Shown in pieces: positions 25,101 to 37,789 of a DNA stretch of 64,000 nt. The DNA is taken from contig JAJTUQ010000002.1 of NCBI GenBank assembly GCA_021399445.1, forward strand, positions 5,022,001 through 5,086,000, written 5' to 3'. The stretch is from Xylogone sp. PMI_703 (Eukaryota; Ascomycota; Leotiomycetes). Position numbers and translations under genes: made by a program. Numbering within the stretch: position 1 is the stretch's first letter; every line of letters begins with the position of its first letter. Below the pieces are notes generated by a model that did not search any database, was not told where the DNA came from, and saw only the letters and a program-made list of their open reading frames with translations.

Positions 25101-25972
25101 CGCATTTGCCTCCAGAGAAGTCGTCGTCAGCTTCGACCGGGGGCCGGCACCAGAGCGCGGGTCAGCCACTCACAGGGCGGCAGCCACCCAGCTGGCAAAG
25201 TCAGCGCCCCGTCCTCAGCATCAAGCAAACCAATACACGCGTCCCCAAGGTCCCCAGTGCCAAGCAGCAGCCGGTCGAGCTTTTCCCTTCTGCGCGCTCC
25301 TCGCGGGTACGGGATGAGGACGTGAGAGCAGCGGGTGTACGAAAGTACCTGGGAGGAGCCTTTCACTTGTTTGCTGGTCCAACGCTTTACGCTACGGACT
25401 TGTCTGTACGTTTGCTGCCAAGGAGCCAGACCTCGTGGCTACTTACTGTAGGGGGCTCCCGCCGGACGCATCATCGTCTTTGTCACCTGGAAAGATCTTC
25501 TTCGTCGCCTCTTTTGCCTCTGGTCTCCTACTTACGACTGCTACGCGCGCAATCGCTCTTACGAGTCCTTGCTGCTTCACCTCGAATCTTTGAATATAAC
25601 CTCGCAACGTTGCTGGATGTCGAGCAGAGGCGGAGAACTTGATATTGCTGTGGCTTTGCACCTTCGACAGTGACTTCGCCCGTGTCTATTTATTGCGTGG
25701 ATGCCTTGGGCCCCCTAGCCCAAATCCCCGATCACTAAGCGAGCCGGATCGATTGCGACGCCCTCGGTCGGGCTGTGCACCACCCAGATCTACGCTGCTT
25801 CTCCCTCTCTTCTTCGATCATTAAGCCTCCAATTCAGGCGTCAGGCCAATTTACTACCACGACAACTCCAGTCAGTATAGGACAGTCTCCAGGAATTCGG
25901 GGTCGCGAGTTCAGAGGAGCGTCGCTCTCCTTCGACACCATCCTCATCGTCCTCCACATCGACGACGACGAC
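22141..25972. other. Intergenic region, 3.8 kb
   Basis: A GT/GGTG-rich simple stretch lies at about 22168-22205, just after UTP4. Beyond it, ORFs up to 178 codons (25106-25642 plus) lack domains or splice support. The last 300 bp before 25973 are CT/CA-rich and fit a promoter and leader for the glycanase gene. No RNA gene recognised. Confidence 0.4.
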
Positions 25973-27418
25973 ATGGCGCACTCCAACCCTTCGCAGAATG
26001 GCGAGTACGACGAGTGCTGGGCACGAGAGTTGAGAGTACAGTTTGAAGGATTGTTACGGACGAAACGATTGAATGAGTTGGATCGGTCGAGATCGCGGAC
26101 TTCTTCGCCAGCACCTCGAGATTATCCATCGCCCGCAAGCCAGATAGCCTCGCCAGCTCACAACCCTCCACAGCAGTCACAGCAGTCATATCAACCACCC
26201 GGACCAAGCAGCTCTGCATCCACTGCCACACCCCCATCCTATGCATCGCTGCGACATCTCCCTAAGATCCCATCACCGCCTACCGATACACAATCAAAGA
26301 AATTCCGAAACTTACTGATTTCCCTGTCGCTTACTCCGACGAAATACGAGAACCCAGGACTGCTGGATGAAGCCCTGCAGAAGATACCTCTTGAGAGAAT
26401 ATATGGCGAGGCTGAAGAAGAAAGCCAAGTATTCCAGGCTCAAGCCGAAAGTATGGGGGATGGTCGACAAGCAGAATGGGGTTACCAGGACTGTGTCATC
26501 CGCGCACTGTTAAGGTATGTTCATCTTCCTTGTCTATTAGATTAGATTGGCATGGAACTAACATGAATTAGATGGTTCAAACGCGTCTTCTTCACTTGGG
26601 TCAATAATCCACCATGTTCTGTCTGCATGTCTCCCACGGTTGCGAAAGGCATGACACCACCAACGCCAGACGAGACGGCATGTGGTGCTCTTCGTGTAGA
26701 GCTCTATCGATGTACGGGAATGGATTGCGGTGCCTATGAACGCTTCCCCAGATACGGCGATGTATGGCGCTTACTTGAGACGAGGAAGGGAAGATGTGGT
26801 GAATGGGCTAACTGCTTCAGCATGCTGTGCCGTGCTGTCGGTGGACGGGTTAGATGGGTCTGGAATGCCGAAGATCATATATGGACCGAAGTCTACTCGG
26901 AATGGCAACGACGCTGGATCCACGTTGATGCGTGTGAAGAGGCCTGGGATAATCCTCGACTATATACGGAAGGATGGGGCAAGAAGATGTCCTATTGTAT
27001 CGCTTTCTCGGCTGATGGTGCAACGGATGTGACTCGACGATATGTACGGAAATCTGAGCATGCTCTGGAGCGCAACAGGTGCCCGGAAGAGGTCTTACTT
27101 TACGTCATGAATGAGATCCGAGGCTTGCGACGTGCCAACATGGACAAGAATGAACGCTTCCGACTAGAGAAGGAAGACAGCCTCGAAGATAAGGAACTTC
27201 GTGGTTACGTTGTTGCATCCATTACTCAGTCTGTTGTGACCAATATTAGGCCTGGAAGCTCATCCGTGGTGGGAAACCAACAAATACCGGATGATCAGAA
27301 GCTACGTCAGGAGCAATTACTACCTCGACAAAGTGGATCCTCTGATTGGGTGAACGCTCGAGGAGAGGGTGGAGCTCCACGCCCACCATCTCGGGACCCA
27401 TACTATCGCGGACCTTGA
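25973..27418 (+). CDS. PNG1: Cytosolic peptide:N-glycanase PNG1
   Basis: Exons 25973-26514 and 26572-27418 give 462 residues. PNG1 removes N-glycans from misfolded glycoproteins exported from the ER, often together with Rad23 and the proteasome. Residues 1-100 are Ser/Pro/Gln-rich. The transglutaminase-like core follows: zinc cysteines C196, C199, C228 and C233 (CSVC and CTGMDC), then the catalytic set C256 ([10 protein letters not shown]), H283 (EDHIWTEVY) and D300 ([15 protein letters not shown]). All three catalytic residues are present, so the enzyme looks active; some moulds are reported to carry inactivated PNG1, which is not the case here by inspection. The joint restores [13 protein letters not shown]. 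The intron (57 nt) has a GTATGT donor and an ACTAAC branch site. Residues after about 400 are low-complexity and the last 20 residues are uncertain. Confidence 0.9.
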
Positions 27419-28474
27419 AGCTGACGTTCTGGGAACGTTTCAAGCATCAACAACTAAAAAGAGATTACGACGCCTATCGACAAAACGAAACATGCAGTGG
27501 TCTCCGTCAAGGAAACAAGCTACAGTATCTACGCTCCTGGCTGATGCTGCCTGTGGGCTCGGGTTCACAAATCCCGTCGATCTGGAAATATACAATATCA
27601 ACGATACGGTCGTGATCTGTCCAATCTATCACAGTTAGAGTGATACCCATTTTTAGCCCTACAAGACAGGGCCTCACATTTAACATATACTTCGACATAA
27701 AGAAAATTTTTCTTTGTCATGGGCGTGCGGGCGTTCTGGAACAGTTGCATGATATATAATCATGAATATGACACAACGTCGATATTTTTCTATTTAATTA
27801 CATGGTGGGCTTGGGAATTTGGCACCAGTTTTGGGAAACTGCTTGTCTGGTAAAAGATGGGAGAAGATACCTGGATAGGGTTATACATATAACTGGCGTT
27901 ACTTGGGACCGGTAGATGTCAAGCGTTCCTTTTTTGTCTTGATAGCATTTTTTAAGAAAGATGCATTTGGGTGTTAAGAGTGAGATTTAGCGTATAGAAT
28001 ATGCTACTCCCTCATCAGGGCTGATGCCCGTGATGGGTACTTTGAAGTTCTGCCATATAGCCTCGAGGGCACTAACATGCGCTCTAGGCTGGCTGGAGTT
28101 AGGGGCTTGAGCTATCTTCTGCCAATCCGAGCTATAGTCAAGTACCTTAAGGCAGCAATGAGCAGGAGATATTGTCCAATATTATCACTATGTAAAACAT
28201 TAGCTTTGCGTGAATTGCTTTTGAGCAGCATTGAAATTGCATTACATTATAACATACGATATAAATGTATCTGTCATCTCAGATTCGTATTTAACAATTA
28301 TATGATTCTGTCTGATCTCTTTTACCATCCAAATGATTTGATGTATCAACTCGTGACCATACAGATCAGGCATGCACACTTGTTGCCTGACCATGGACTT
28401 TTCTCGATAAGTCACGACATTGACATCTGAGAGGCATTGTGCGAATCACATAAAAGGCATAGAATGGGCCAGAG
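27419..28474. other. Intergenic region between PNG1 and the tRNA synthetase
   Basis: About 1 kb, AT-rich. A 117-codon frame at 28077-28430 lacks any recognisable feature. Probably the 3' end of PNG1 and the promoter of the synthetase gene. Confidence 0.4.
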
Positions 28475-31456
28475 ATGCCAGTACGTCCGGTTAAGTCATG
28501 GTCATCGACTCTGAGACTGCCCAAATCCTCATTCCCGTAAGCAAAAAATGGCCATTGAATGGAAGGTTTTAAATCTTTCCTTTGCTGAAATTCGTTTTCC
28601 CCCGCGATTAGTCCTCGCCCGGTACCAGCAGAGCAGCCTGCTATCCTACGAAGATGCTCCGATGACCTTTATAAATGGCAGAGCCAGGAACGGGCTGATC
28701 AGAAGCCATTTGTCCTCCATGATGGACCGCCGTATGCCAATGGCAGCTTGCATGCTGGGCACGCAGTTAATAAGATCTTGAAGGATACGGTATGTCGGGT
28801 GAAGCTTCAGCAGGGTAGGAATTGTCGCTCTTGTAGTTAGTTACTGGTGGATATCTTTGGAGGCTAATTGGGGCATTTAGGTCGTAGAGTTGTTTATGTC
28901 CCCGGATGGGACTGCCATGGTCTCCCAATCGAGATCAAAGCTCTTGAAAAAGAGCGAGAGAAACGGGGGACTCTCCAAGCAATTGATATTCGCCGTGCCG
29001 CACGATCTCTTGCAAACAAGACAGTCAAAGAGCAAATGAAAGGGTTCCAGGAATGGGGTATCATGGCAGATTGGGATCGTGCTTGGAAAACGATGGACAA
29101 GTCTTTTGAGATGAAACAATTGGAAATCTTCCGACACATGGTGAAGAACGGTCTGATCTTCCGGCGGTACAAGCCGGTCTATTGGTCTCCCTCGTCACAA
29201 ACAGCCCTTGCGGAAGCTGAACTCGAGTATAACGAGGAACACCGGTCGACAGCTGCGTATGTCAAGTTTCCTATCACCGATATCCCAGCTGGGTTGAAAG
29301 AATTACTTCCGGCCTCTCCAAACCTCTCGGCTGTGATTTGGACGACTACTCCTTGGACTCTGCCAGCTAATCAGGCGATCGCTGTGCACTCTGATATGGA
29401 ATACACCGTCGTGAAAGATGGTCAGGACTACCTAATTGTGGCGAAGCCAAGACTCGAACAGTTTCTTCAAACTTGCTATGGAGAAGGTGTGACTCTGGAA
29501 ATTATTATAGACTCTTTTCCAGGTAAGGATCTAGTGGGTGCCCAATATTTTAATATCCTACGTGGAAAGGACTCTGGGTCACGGCCTGTTATACACGCCG
29601 ACTTTGTCACTGCTGAATCCGGATCCGGTCTTGTTCATTGTGCTCCTGGCCATGGCATGGAAGATTATTTGGTTTGTACGCCTCTCGGTTTAGAAGCTAT
29701 TGCACCTGTGGATGACCTTGGACGCTTCACAAAGGAAGCATGCCCAGATTATCCAGAGGAGCTAGAAGGACTCCCAGTCTTGAAAGAAGGAAGCAAAGCT
29801 GTGATGGATCTCTTGGGAGACCATGTTCTTGCATTTCGAAAGTTCCAACACAAGTATCCGTACGATTGGCGAACCAAGCTCCCGGTTATTATAAGAGCTA
29901 CTGAGCAGTGGTTTGCTGATGTTGGAAGCATCAAATCAAAGGCGCTACACCAATTGAATGGCGTTCGATGCATACCAGAAGCCGGCAGGTCACGACTACA
30001 GAGCTTTGTGGAGGGCAGGAGTGAGTGGTGCATATCTAGGCAGCGTGCCTGGGGAGTACCCATTCCTGCTCTGTACGACGAAAGCGGCAAAGCATTACTC
30101 ACAGATGCTAGCATTCAGCATATCATCTCCGTTATAGATCAAAGAGGTATTGATGCTTGGTGGACGGATGATCCAAATGACCCTGCCTGGGTTGTTCCGG
30201 GTGTCGAGGGCAAATACAAACGTGGCAGGGATACAATGGACGTCTGGTTCGACAGCGGCACCAGCTGGACACAGTCCGAGCAGCAAGCCGACGTTTATCT
30301 TGAAGGCACAGATCAGCATAGAGGTTGGTTCCAGTCAAGTCTCCTCACTCATGCTAGTGTAGGTGATAGAGATGAGGCCCCTTTCAAAACAATGATTACA
30401 CATGGGTTTACGCTTGACCAAGACGGAAAGAAGATGTCTAAATCTATAGGTAACACTATTGCTCCTAGTCAGATCATGGATGGCTCGTTACTTCCTCCAC
30501 CAAGCAGCTCGAAGCGTAAGGGTGTCCCGGCCCCCATTCAAGGCCTTGGAGCGGATGCTCTCCGTTTATGGGTAGCAAGCAGTGATTACACTCATGACTT
30601 AGTCGTTGGCCAGCAAGTCCTTGTGTCTGTCAACTCTTCACTACTGAAGTATCGTATTATGATCAAGATGTTGTTAGGCTCAATGCACGAGACGGCTAGA
30701 ACCGCGCCTATAACAAAACTTGATCAAATCGCGCTTTCTCAGCTGGAGGACGTTATGACTGATGTTGCGGCTGCTTATGATAACTACGAATTTTATAAGG
30801 CGGTGACTTACATCAATCGATGGATATATGCTGATTTCTCTGCTTTCTACATGGAGGCACTAAAAGATAGGCTTTATTGTGCGGATGGTGGCGGCGTTCT
30901 AGAGCCAATCTTCCATGGTTTATTAAGGATGCTAACCCCTATTACACCCAGCCTTGTGGAAGAGGCATGGAGTCACAGACCACAGTGGATGAAATCAGAC
31001 GAGTCGCTAAAGCATCCCTTTCATCGAACGCTTGACGACGCTATTATACCGTCAGAGCACTCAGAATCGTTGGGTAGTGTCCGGAAAGACGTACGGTGGT
31101 TGCTCAACGCCAATGCTGCCATCAAAGCGGCTCAAGAAGAAGCTCGCAGCGCCAAGATTATTGGCTCATCTCTGGAGGCCTCCGTTGTTTTGCAGCTTCC
31201 TGGCGATGAAGCCAGTGCCCTTTTCTCGCGGTATGCAGATGAGTTACAAGACATGTTTGTTGTTTCTGGGGTGCAATTGGGTGGAGATATAGAGGGTGAG
31301 TGGAAATTCTCCGCCGAGTTCGAGGCTCCTGGCGGGAAGGGAGTTGCATGGATTGTCCCGCCCAAAGATTCAAAGTGCCCGCGCTGTTGGAGATATGTTG
31401 CGCCATCGCAAGATGAGCTTTGCAAGCGATGTGAGGATGCTGTAAGTGTATTATAG
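28475..31456 (+). CDS. ISM1: Mitochondrial isoleucyl-tRNA synthetase
   Basis: Exons 28475-28536, 28612-28814 and 28881-31456 give 946 residues. The enzyme charges mitochondrial tRNA-Ile. The N-terminus ([20 protein letters not shown]) is basic, Ser-rich and free of acidic residues, fitting a mitochondrial presequence. An in-frame stop precedes this ATG. The class I signature is present: the HIGH-like HAGH at 68-71 in [15 protein letters not shown] and KMSKS at 606-610. [19 protein letters not shown] and the editing-domain [13 protein letters not shown] also match IleRS. The C-terminal zinc motif has C921, C924, C936 and C939. Introns are 75 and 66 nt. The second donor (GTAGGA) is weaker than the GTATGT at 28790, but only it gives [25 protein letters not shown] at 31443 could splice to an AG near 31497 and alter the last three residues. 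Confidence 0.92.
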
Positions 31457-33811
31457 ATGATATACCTGGTTTGATTGGCCACAAGCGGAATATACAGGGA
31501 TTTGGGAGGGTCATCTATGTATCAAGATGTGTATTGTATTAGATGGTGGAATAAATCACTCTTCGCATAATACTATGGATGGATAACTAGGGTTCTTACG
31601 AAGTTGGCTTGGGTTTCTGGTATAACGTGGTACAGTATAAAGCCAAATATCTAGCTGATTAACTCATACCAAGACCAGCAGAGACTTACTCATTCTACAG
31701 AATTGATATCTAGAACAAATCATGAAGAGGATCCTAGATAACTTTATTGGGTATTTATCTCCATACTGGAAGAAATTTCCTCCTATCTTAGTCTGTGGCT
31801 GATGCGTGTGGAATGATACTCTAATGCCTCACAATCACAGTGAAGCTTCCTAAGCATTTATTGAAGGCTTCGATTTCATACTCCCATTTAGGAGATAATA
31901 TGGAGATTAGTAAGGCAGCCATTGCAGACTGGCTTGTGGAACTTGTGAGAGCTCTAGCGGCATCTTGATTGGCTCACCCCACCTTCAGGCAATAAGTACT
32001 GTACCTTTTTGATTAGTAGGTTCCGCCTTGAACTGTCCCACTGCTCAGGTACAAACTCAAGTACAGTACTCGTAGGTGGGGAGTACCTTTTCATCTACGC
32101 GCTGCTTTAAGATCTAATGGTGGTGTATGTCGTGACACCGAGAATGAGATGGAGAAGCAGGCAAGACCGATCTTGGAATCTGGCGTATTTCATATGTCGG
32201 TGTTACTGCATGCATTTTCAGGAGAGATCTAAACTGTGCTTGCCATTCCCTATTGGTTTCGCATTTTCAGTAGCTAATTAGCTAGACTCGAACCTTGAAG
32301 CCGTAACAGTAACTGCTTTTATCCTAGTCCATCTGACATAAGGTCAGGCAGTCCGCGTCTCGTCTCCGGATTCAGTCCCCGGATTACGGTACACGTACAT
32401 ATACTGCTTATCTTATAGGTCTTGATGCGATTGAGTGAGATGCTATTGCTATACGACCCAGCTGTAGTATCCTGCAGAGCAACGTCTTGAACGCACAGTT
32501 CCAGGCATCAAGGTGTCAAACTGCTGCAGCACAATTGGATGCCTTATCCTATCAAGTGGGCTTGGTGGGCTGCAATCGCCGAAATTTGCTGCGGAACCCC
32601 TCTCGCCATGAATTATAGCGAGGTTGCGTGCCAATAATGGAGCAAGTCAGAACCAGCTTGTCACGCGCGGCTGATTCCAAACGCTCTTTAGACTTCCTGG
32701 ATCTCACACAATTCGGCTATGGTGATGGTTGTGGTCATGATCTCAGGCCGAGGACTGGTCGAAATTATTGGTCATCAGTCTATTCAAGCTGTGGTTTTAC
32801 CAGAATAGGGAAGCACAAAGGTACTGTACTGCATCTTGTGCTGTATGACGGCTCAGCATGCATACGGGTATCTGAACATAAGCCCGAGATGCTGTACTTC
32901 CGTAACCGTGGGATATAGCCGGGTCTGAGTTATGTCTTGCTGCTCGGTGCTCGGTGCTTTTTAGCATTTTGATCTCGTTATACTTTGATGGTGAGTAGGC
33001 CAATGCCATCTGATGTGGAAGTCAACTAGCTGTTCTAGGTGTTCTCGCTGTTTCGGCCATATACGAGCAAGGACCAAGGGAGGTATTTCCGTACTCGAAA
33101 TCTCCAGATACTGTCACACGTACCTCTCATTCTTCTCGTACGGATTTCATCGGAATCAAGCATGAGGGGTTGGGAAGGGACTTGACTCGGTGGTGGAGGC
33201 TCCCCGTTCGACCATTCCAACTGGTTCTACTCCGTAAGGCCAAGCGCCCTGTGTGGTGAGCCAGTCCTGGACCGGCGGAGAGGAGAAACGGGATACAACA
33301 CTGTCTATCTGCTGTGGAGTTCCTCCAGGAGGCAGTCCAGAGCATGCTGCGCACCCAATCGTGCCAATCGTGCCAATCCACTGCAGTCTACTGTCACCAG
33401 AAGCTCTTGCATGATGATCCGTTTGCCCATCGTTGACCCCATCAGGGCATAGTGCGCGAAGGTGGAGAACCCCTCCTGCCAGCAAGACCCGTCTCTCTTG
33501 TCTCTTGTCTACAAATCTGGCAGTCCAGCGGATCCGTTCGCGGCTTACAAGCGCACATTTGAACGTTGCGCAGTTTGACAGTAGTATCATAGTCAGGAGG
33601 CTAATAAGTAATTCCGCCCCAAGTGTTCTCGACTACTATTTGAAGCGGCCCCGACCCCGCACTGCCATTTATTCGGTCATAAACAAGCTCCCCTCCTCTT
33701 CTCCATCCCAATTCTTCCTTTTCTTTTAATACCCAACTCCCCCTTCTCTCATACTCCTCAGTGATACCAATTTGTTTTTCAAAGCAATTATTGTTTTGCA
33801 AGTAATTCACA
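31457..33811. other. Intergenic region upstream of aldehyde dehydrogenase
   Basis: No gene supported. Contains the palindrome AGTACAGTACT at 32060-32070 with near copies at 31995 and 32820, and a small tandem repeat (ATCGTGCCA twice) near 33358-33375. The last 150 bp are strongly pyrimidine-rich, as in leaders of well-expressed fungal genes. Confidence 0.45.
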
Positions 33812-35431
33812 ATGGCTACTTCCATCAAGTTGAAGACGCCTGTCACTGGCGAGTATACTCAGCCAACTGGATTGTGCGTCGCCACCTACCCCGCGCTTCC
33901 CCTCGCTTGCTGACGCAATACGCTTTTACAGGTTCATCAACAACGAGTTCGTCAAAGGTGTTGACGGCAAACAGTTCGAGGTTATCAACCCATCCACCGA
34001 AGAGGTCATCTGCTCTGTGCATGAGGCTACTGAGAAGGATGTCGACATTGCCGTTGCTGCTGCTCGCAAAGCCTTTGAGACCACCTGGAGACATGTTACC
34101 CCTGAAGACCGAGGCAAGCTTATGGTCAAGCTCGCGGACCTAGTCGAGAAGAACATCGATACCTTAGCCGCAGTCGAGTCCCTTGACAACGGAAAGGCTA
34201 TTGCCTTCGCCAAGGGCGATGTTGGTGCAGTTGCTGGCTGCCTCAGATACTATGGCGGCTGGGCCGACAAGATTGAGGGCAAGGTCATTGACACTCACAA
34301 GGATGTTTTCTCCTACACCAGATCAGAGCCAGTAAGTTCCTACAGACCATCCTCTTAAAACCTAACTAGAGAGAATTTAGCTCATAATGTGGTAACTAGG
34401 TCGGAGTTTGCGGTCAGATCATCCCATGGAACTTCCCACTGCTTATGCTGGCGTGGAAGATTGGCCCGGCCCTTGCTACTGGCAACACCATTGTCATGAA
34501 GACCGCTGAGCAGACCCCTCTCTCTGCTCTCGTCTTTGCTCAATACGTCGTTGAGGCTGGTTTCCCTCCTGGAGTTTTCAACATCCTCTCCGGCTTCGGC
34601 AAGATTGCCGGAGCTGCCCTCTCTGCCCATATGGACGTTGACAAGGTCGCATTCACTGGTTCTACCGTCGTTGGCCGACAGATCATGAAGGCAGCTGCTG
34701 GCTCCAACTTGAAGAAAGTCACTCTCGAACTTGGTGGCAAATCTCCCAACATTGTCTTCAACGACGCTGACATTGAGAACGCCATCTCCTGGGTCAACTT
34801 CGGTATTTTCTTCAACCACGGCCAATGCTGTTGCGCTGGCTCTCGTATCTACGTCCAAGAAGGCATCTACGACAAGTTCGTCGCTGCATTCAAGGATCGG
34901 GCTACCAAGAACAAGGTCGGCGACCCATTCGCCGCCGATACCTTCCAGGGTCCACAAATCTCGCAAGTGCAGTACGACCGCATCATGGGCTACATCCAAG
35001 AGGGCAAGAAGGAGGGTGCTACCGTCGTCACTGGTGGCGAGCGTCTCGGTAACAAGGGATACTTCATCCAGCCAACCATCTTCTCCGATGTCACGGAGAA
35101 CATGAAGATTATGCAAGAAGAGATCTTCGGCCCCGTCTGCTCGATCGCCAAGTTCAAGGACGAGGAGGAGGTCATCAAGGTAGCCAACGGCACCACCTAC
35201 GGCCTGGCTGCCGCCGTGCACACCCAGAACATCAACACCGCCATCCGGGTATCCAATGAGCTCCGAGCTGGTACCGTCTGGGTCAACCAGTACAACATGC
35301 TGCACCACCAGCTGCCATTTGGTGGATACAAGGAGTCTGGTATTGGACGAGAGTTGGGCGAGGCTGCGCTGGCCAACTACACACAGACCAAGACGGTCTC
35401 GATCCGCCTTGGAGATGCTCTGTTTGGTTAA
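33812..35431 (+). CDS. NAD(P)-dependent aldehyde dehydrogenase
   Basis: Exons 33812-33873, 33932-34331 and 34400-35431 give 497 residues, the usual length of the class 1/2 ALDH fold. It oxidises aldehydes to acids; the closest fungal type is the AldA/Ald enzyme used for acetaldehyde and other aliphatic aldehydes. Visible motifs: PWNFPL (cofactor region), FTGSTVVGR (Rossmann loop), the general-base glutamate in [12 protein letters not shown], the nucleophile cysteine in [19 protein letters not shown] and [13 protein letters not shown]. There is no obvious targeting signal, so probably cytosolic. Joints restore [12 protein letters not shown] and [17 protein letters not shown]. Introns (58 and 68 nt) have GTGCGT and GTAAGT donors, with GCTGAC and GGTAAC branch-like sites. 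Codon bias and a pyrimidine-rich leader suggest strong expression. It faces the amidohydrolase gene tail to tail. Substrate preference is not decidable from sequence. Confidence 0.92.
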
Positions 35432-36171
35432 AATGGGGGGTTTAGTCTAGCTTGTACGTTTTTGAGAAATTGATGATTACAGAATGGGCTGATGGAAGCA
35501 TAACGGATCGGACGGGCGGAAGGGAGGAAGAAGCCCCTTGCACTGCAGGGGTGTGATATGGGACATGTACAATTTGATACTTAGGCCCTAGCCTTGTTAC
35601 TGTAGCGAAAACCCCAAAATGAAAACAAACATGACACCATTTCTGCAGCTGGCCATTGTAGTTTGTGAGAAAGTACACGTATCTAAGGGGCGAAGCTTGG
35701 AGGTTTGCTCTAGTTTCTCCAGATGGCTTTTTAACTCAAATGGACCCTCCGCACAGGGTACGCCAACACACAGGGAGTAGTTTGCTACTTCCTTTTCCTT
35801 GTTGAAGCTGGACGCCTTCGTAGCCGGGTACCGCTGAATACGATACTTGCAACAAGCACATCGGTTCCGCACCAACTTAGCTCACCTCATCTCAGGCCAG
35901 CTTACTTACCAAGGAAGCACCATACATATCATTTATATCCAGGCCTCACTACGTATCTTTCATACCATTTGACGCCATTAACCGTATAGCTGTATCTCAA
36001 TTATAAAAATTTGGCTTAAGGTCTATCCTTATCTGTAAAGTACAATATAACTATTTAATTAGTGAAATCAATTTACTTTAATTACCTTCCAAAAACCAGA
36101 TTGAATTAAATCAATGCTAACACTAACTCGATTTACTTAAATGCTCTGATAGAATGTTACTATCGCCGATC
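35432..36171. other. Convergent intergenic region
   Basis: 740 bp between two gene 3' ends. The last 170 bp (about 36000-36170) are sharply AT-rich. No gene seen. Confidence 0.45.
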
Positions 36172-37789
36172 TTAACGGATGAGTTTACTCTCATCTACGC
36201 CCAAGGCCTTGATCATGCCCCTTTCACCGGCCTCCATGTTCAACGCATTCATACGCGCCACAACCTTTTCTCGACTCTTTACAATCGCTGAAGCAATGGC
36301 CTTCCAGGACATTGTCTTCTGTACATTACCTGGTGGCTTGAATTCAGTATTAGCCACTCCGGTCTGCGTATCGACAGGTACCAAGTTGCCTCCTTGCTTC
36401 TTAACAACGCCGTCAATGATCACTGTATCAACATCGCGAATTGTTGAGTGTCTAACGATTGCAGTGATGGGATCTTGCTCCGCTGCACAAACCATCGATG
36501 GAGTGGTAGCGTCGTATATCACTAAGTCGGCAAGTTTCCCTTCAGCAATGCTTCCGATTTCTGATTCCATCTTTAGAGCCCGAGCTCCAGCAATTGTTCC
36601 TAGATTATATACGAAAGCGGAATTGCCCACATTGACGAGAGGATACTGGTCGTTGTCAATAATCTTTTGATTGTGATCTTGGCGCTCAAGTTGTAGGGCC
36701 AGACGCATTTGAGCTGGGAGATCAGATGGCCCAAGGAAGTGACCTAGTTAGTTAGTTAGTATGTAGGTGCTATGTGTATTCAACATTTGGCTTACAGTCC
36801 ACGCCCAAAGAAATTTCCACATCTCCTTGGAATGTCAATGGCAACCCTAAAGCCATTTGACCTTCTGATTCTGGCGTTACTGCAACGTACACACCAGCAT
36901 CTTTCATGAGCTTCCTATCCTCTACAGAAGCCTGAGTAGCGTGAGCGATAAGGACGTCTGACTTAAGAAGTCCGTAGTCCTGAATCAGTTGGGGGATAGA
37001 ATGCAAGCCTATAATTATTAACGATAATATCGGTCACTCCAAAAATACAAAATACACTTGTTGCAAAATGACTGAAGGCAGAGACTAACCGAAAATATGA
37101 TTTTTGCAGTAGTGTGTCGAAAGAAGTTTGACTCCCAAGCTACGCACCTTTTCCCAAAGCTCTACAACTTTCTCCCTGGGTAATCGCCAAAGATCGAATC
37201 CGAAGCCTAGCTGAATGCGTCCATTCCCAAACGGTTGTGCTTTCGCAAGCTTTTCAATCTGAGCATAAAGCCATGGAGGGAGAAATTCGCCGGGAGTGAA
37301 TGGATCCCATTTCTGCAAACGAGTGATGGGTGTATAACAGAAGAAGCAACGTAAGCCGGACGAGATGGATGCAGATAAGGCGTTGGTTACATGCTCAGGG
37401 GAATAGGTCAGATGCGCATAGTCGACTACCGTCGTGGTGCCGGCGTCGATGGCTTCAAGACATCCGCCCAATTGACCCCAGTATGTATCTTCGGGGTCGA
37501 AATTGAAAGCCTGCGCATTTCCTGAGTACATATACTCCAATAGAGTTTGCTCAGCGTGGCGAGCTTTCATTTGGGTTAGCCATAAGTGGTTGTGGGTGTC
37601 GATCATTCCTGGAGAAATAATTTTTCCCTCGCAGTTGATGACTTGAGCATCTTGAGGTGCTTGCACTCCGTGACCTATTTTGGAGATTCTGTTTCCTTTG
37701 ATCAAAATATCGGTGTTCTTCAAGACTATGACCGTATCGTCTTTCTGATGCTGGAGAACAGTGCCATTCTTAAGCAAGATAGAAGCCAT
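36172..37789 (-). CDS. Metal-dependent amidohydrolase (chlorohydrolase/deaminase type)
   Basis: Exons 37789-37090, 37008-36796 and 36743-36172 give 494 residues. The TIM-barrel metal set is complete: H66 and H68 (DTHNH), H226 (STHYCKNH), H256 (IAHATQAS) and D304 (SLGVD). The C-terminal beta-sandwich ends the composite fold (GSIAEGKLADLVIYDA, VDTVIIDGVVKKQGG). This layout is that of the TRZ/ATZ, guanine or SAH deaminase group within the amidohydrolase superfamily; the substrate is probably a ring amine or amide but cannot be fixed here. Joints restore NHIFGLHSIPQLIQDYG and GVDCHFLGPSDLP. Introns are 81 and 52 nt. The second has a run of CTAA units immediately before its acceptor. It is divergent from the alpha/beta hydrolase with an 890-bp shared promoter, which suggests co-regulation. 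No signal peptide. Confidence 0.85.

Noticed and set aside
25106..25642. 178-codon plus ORF upstream of PNG1
   Set aside because: Arg/Ser/Leu-rich without domain; lies in the likely promoter or leader of PNG1.
28077..28430. 117-codon plus ORF between PNG1 and the synthetase
   Set aside because: Biased by AT-rich DNA (many Ile, Tyr, Leu); no start context or domain.
28548..28781. 77-codon ORF over the synthetase 5' exons
   Set aside because: A wrong-frame reading of exon 2; the other frame restores the class I HAGH motif.
28790..28880. GTATGT donor at 28790 as the second IleRS splice site
   Set aside because: It would delete VCRVKLQQG, which continues the family-like sequence; the GTAGGA donor at 28815 keeps it in frame.
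32270..32340. Possible tRNA (GGTTCGAGTC B-box-like word on minus strand near 32284)
   Set aside because: The flanking bases do not form a T-arm stem or an acceptor stem, and no A-box is at the right distance.
33156..33590. 144-codon minus ORF in the ALDH promoter
   Set aside because: Composition looks random (many Arg, Cys, Trp, Gly), no domain, and no leader.
34382..35308. 308-codon minus-strand ORF opposite the aldehyde dehydrogenase
   Set aside because: Antisense shadow of a strongly codon-biased exon; low-complexity Val/Asp/Leu composition and no domain.
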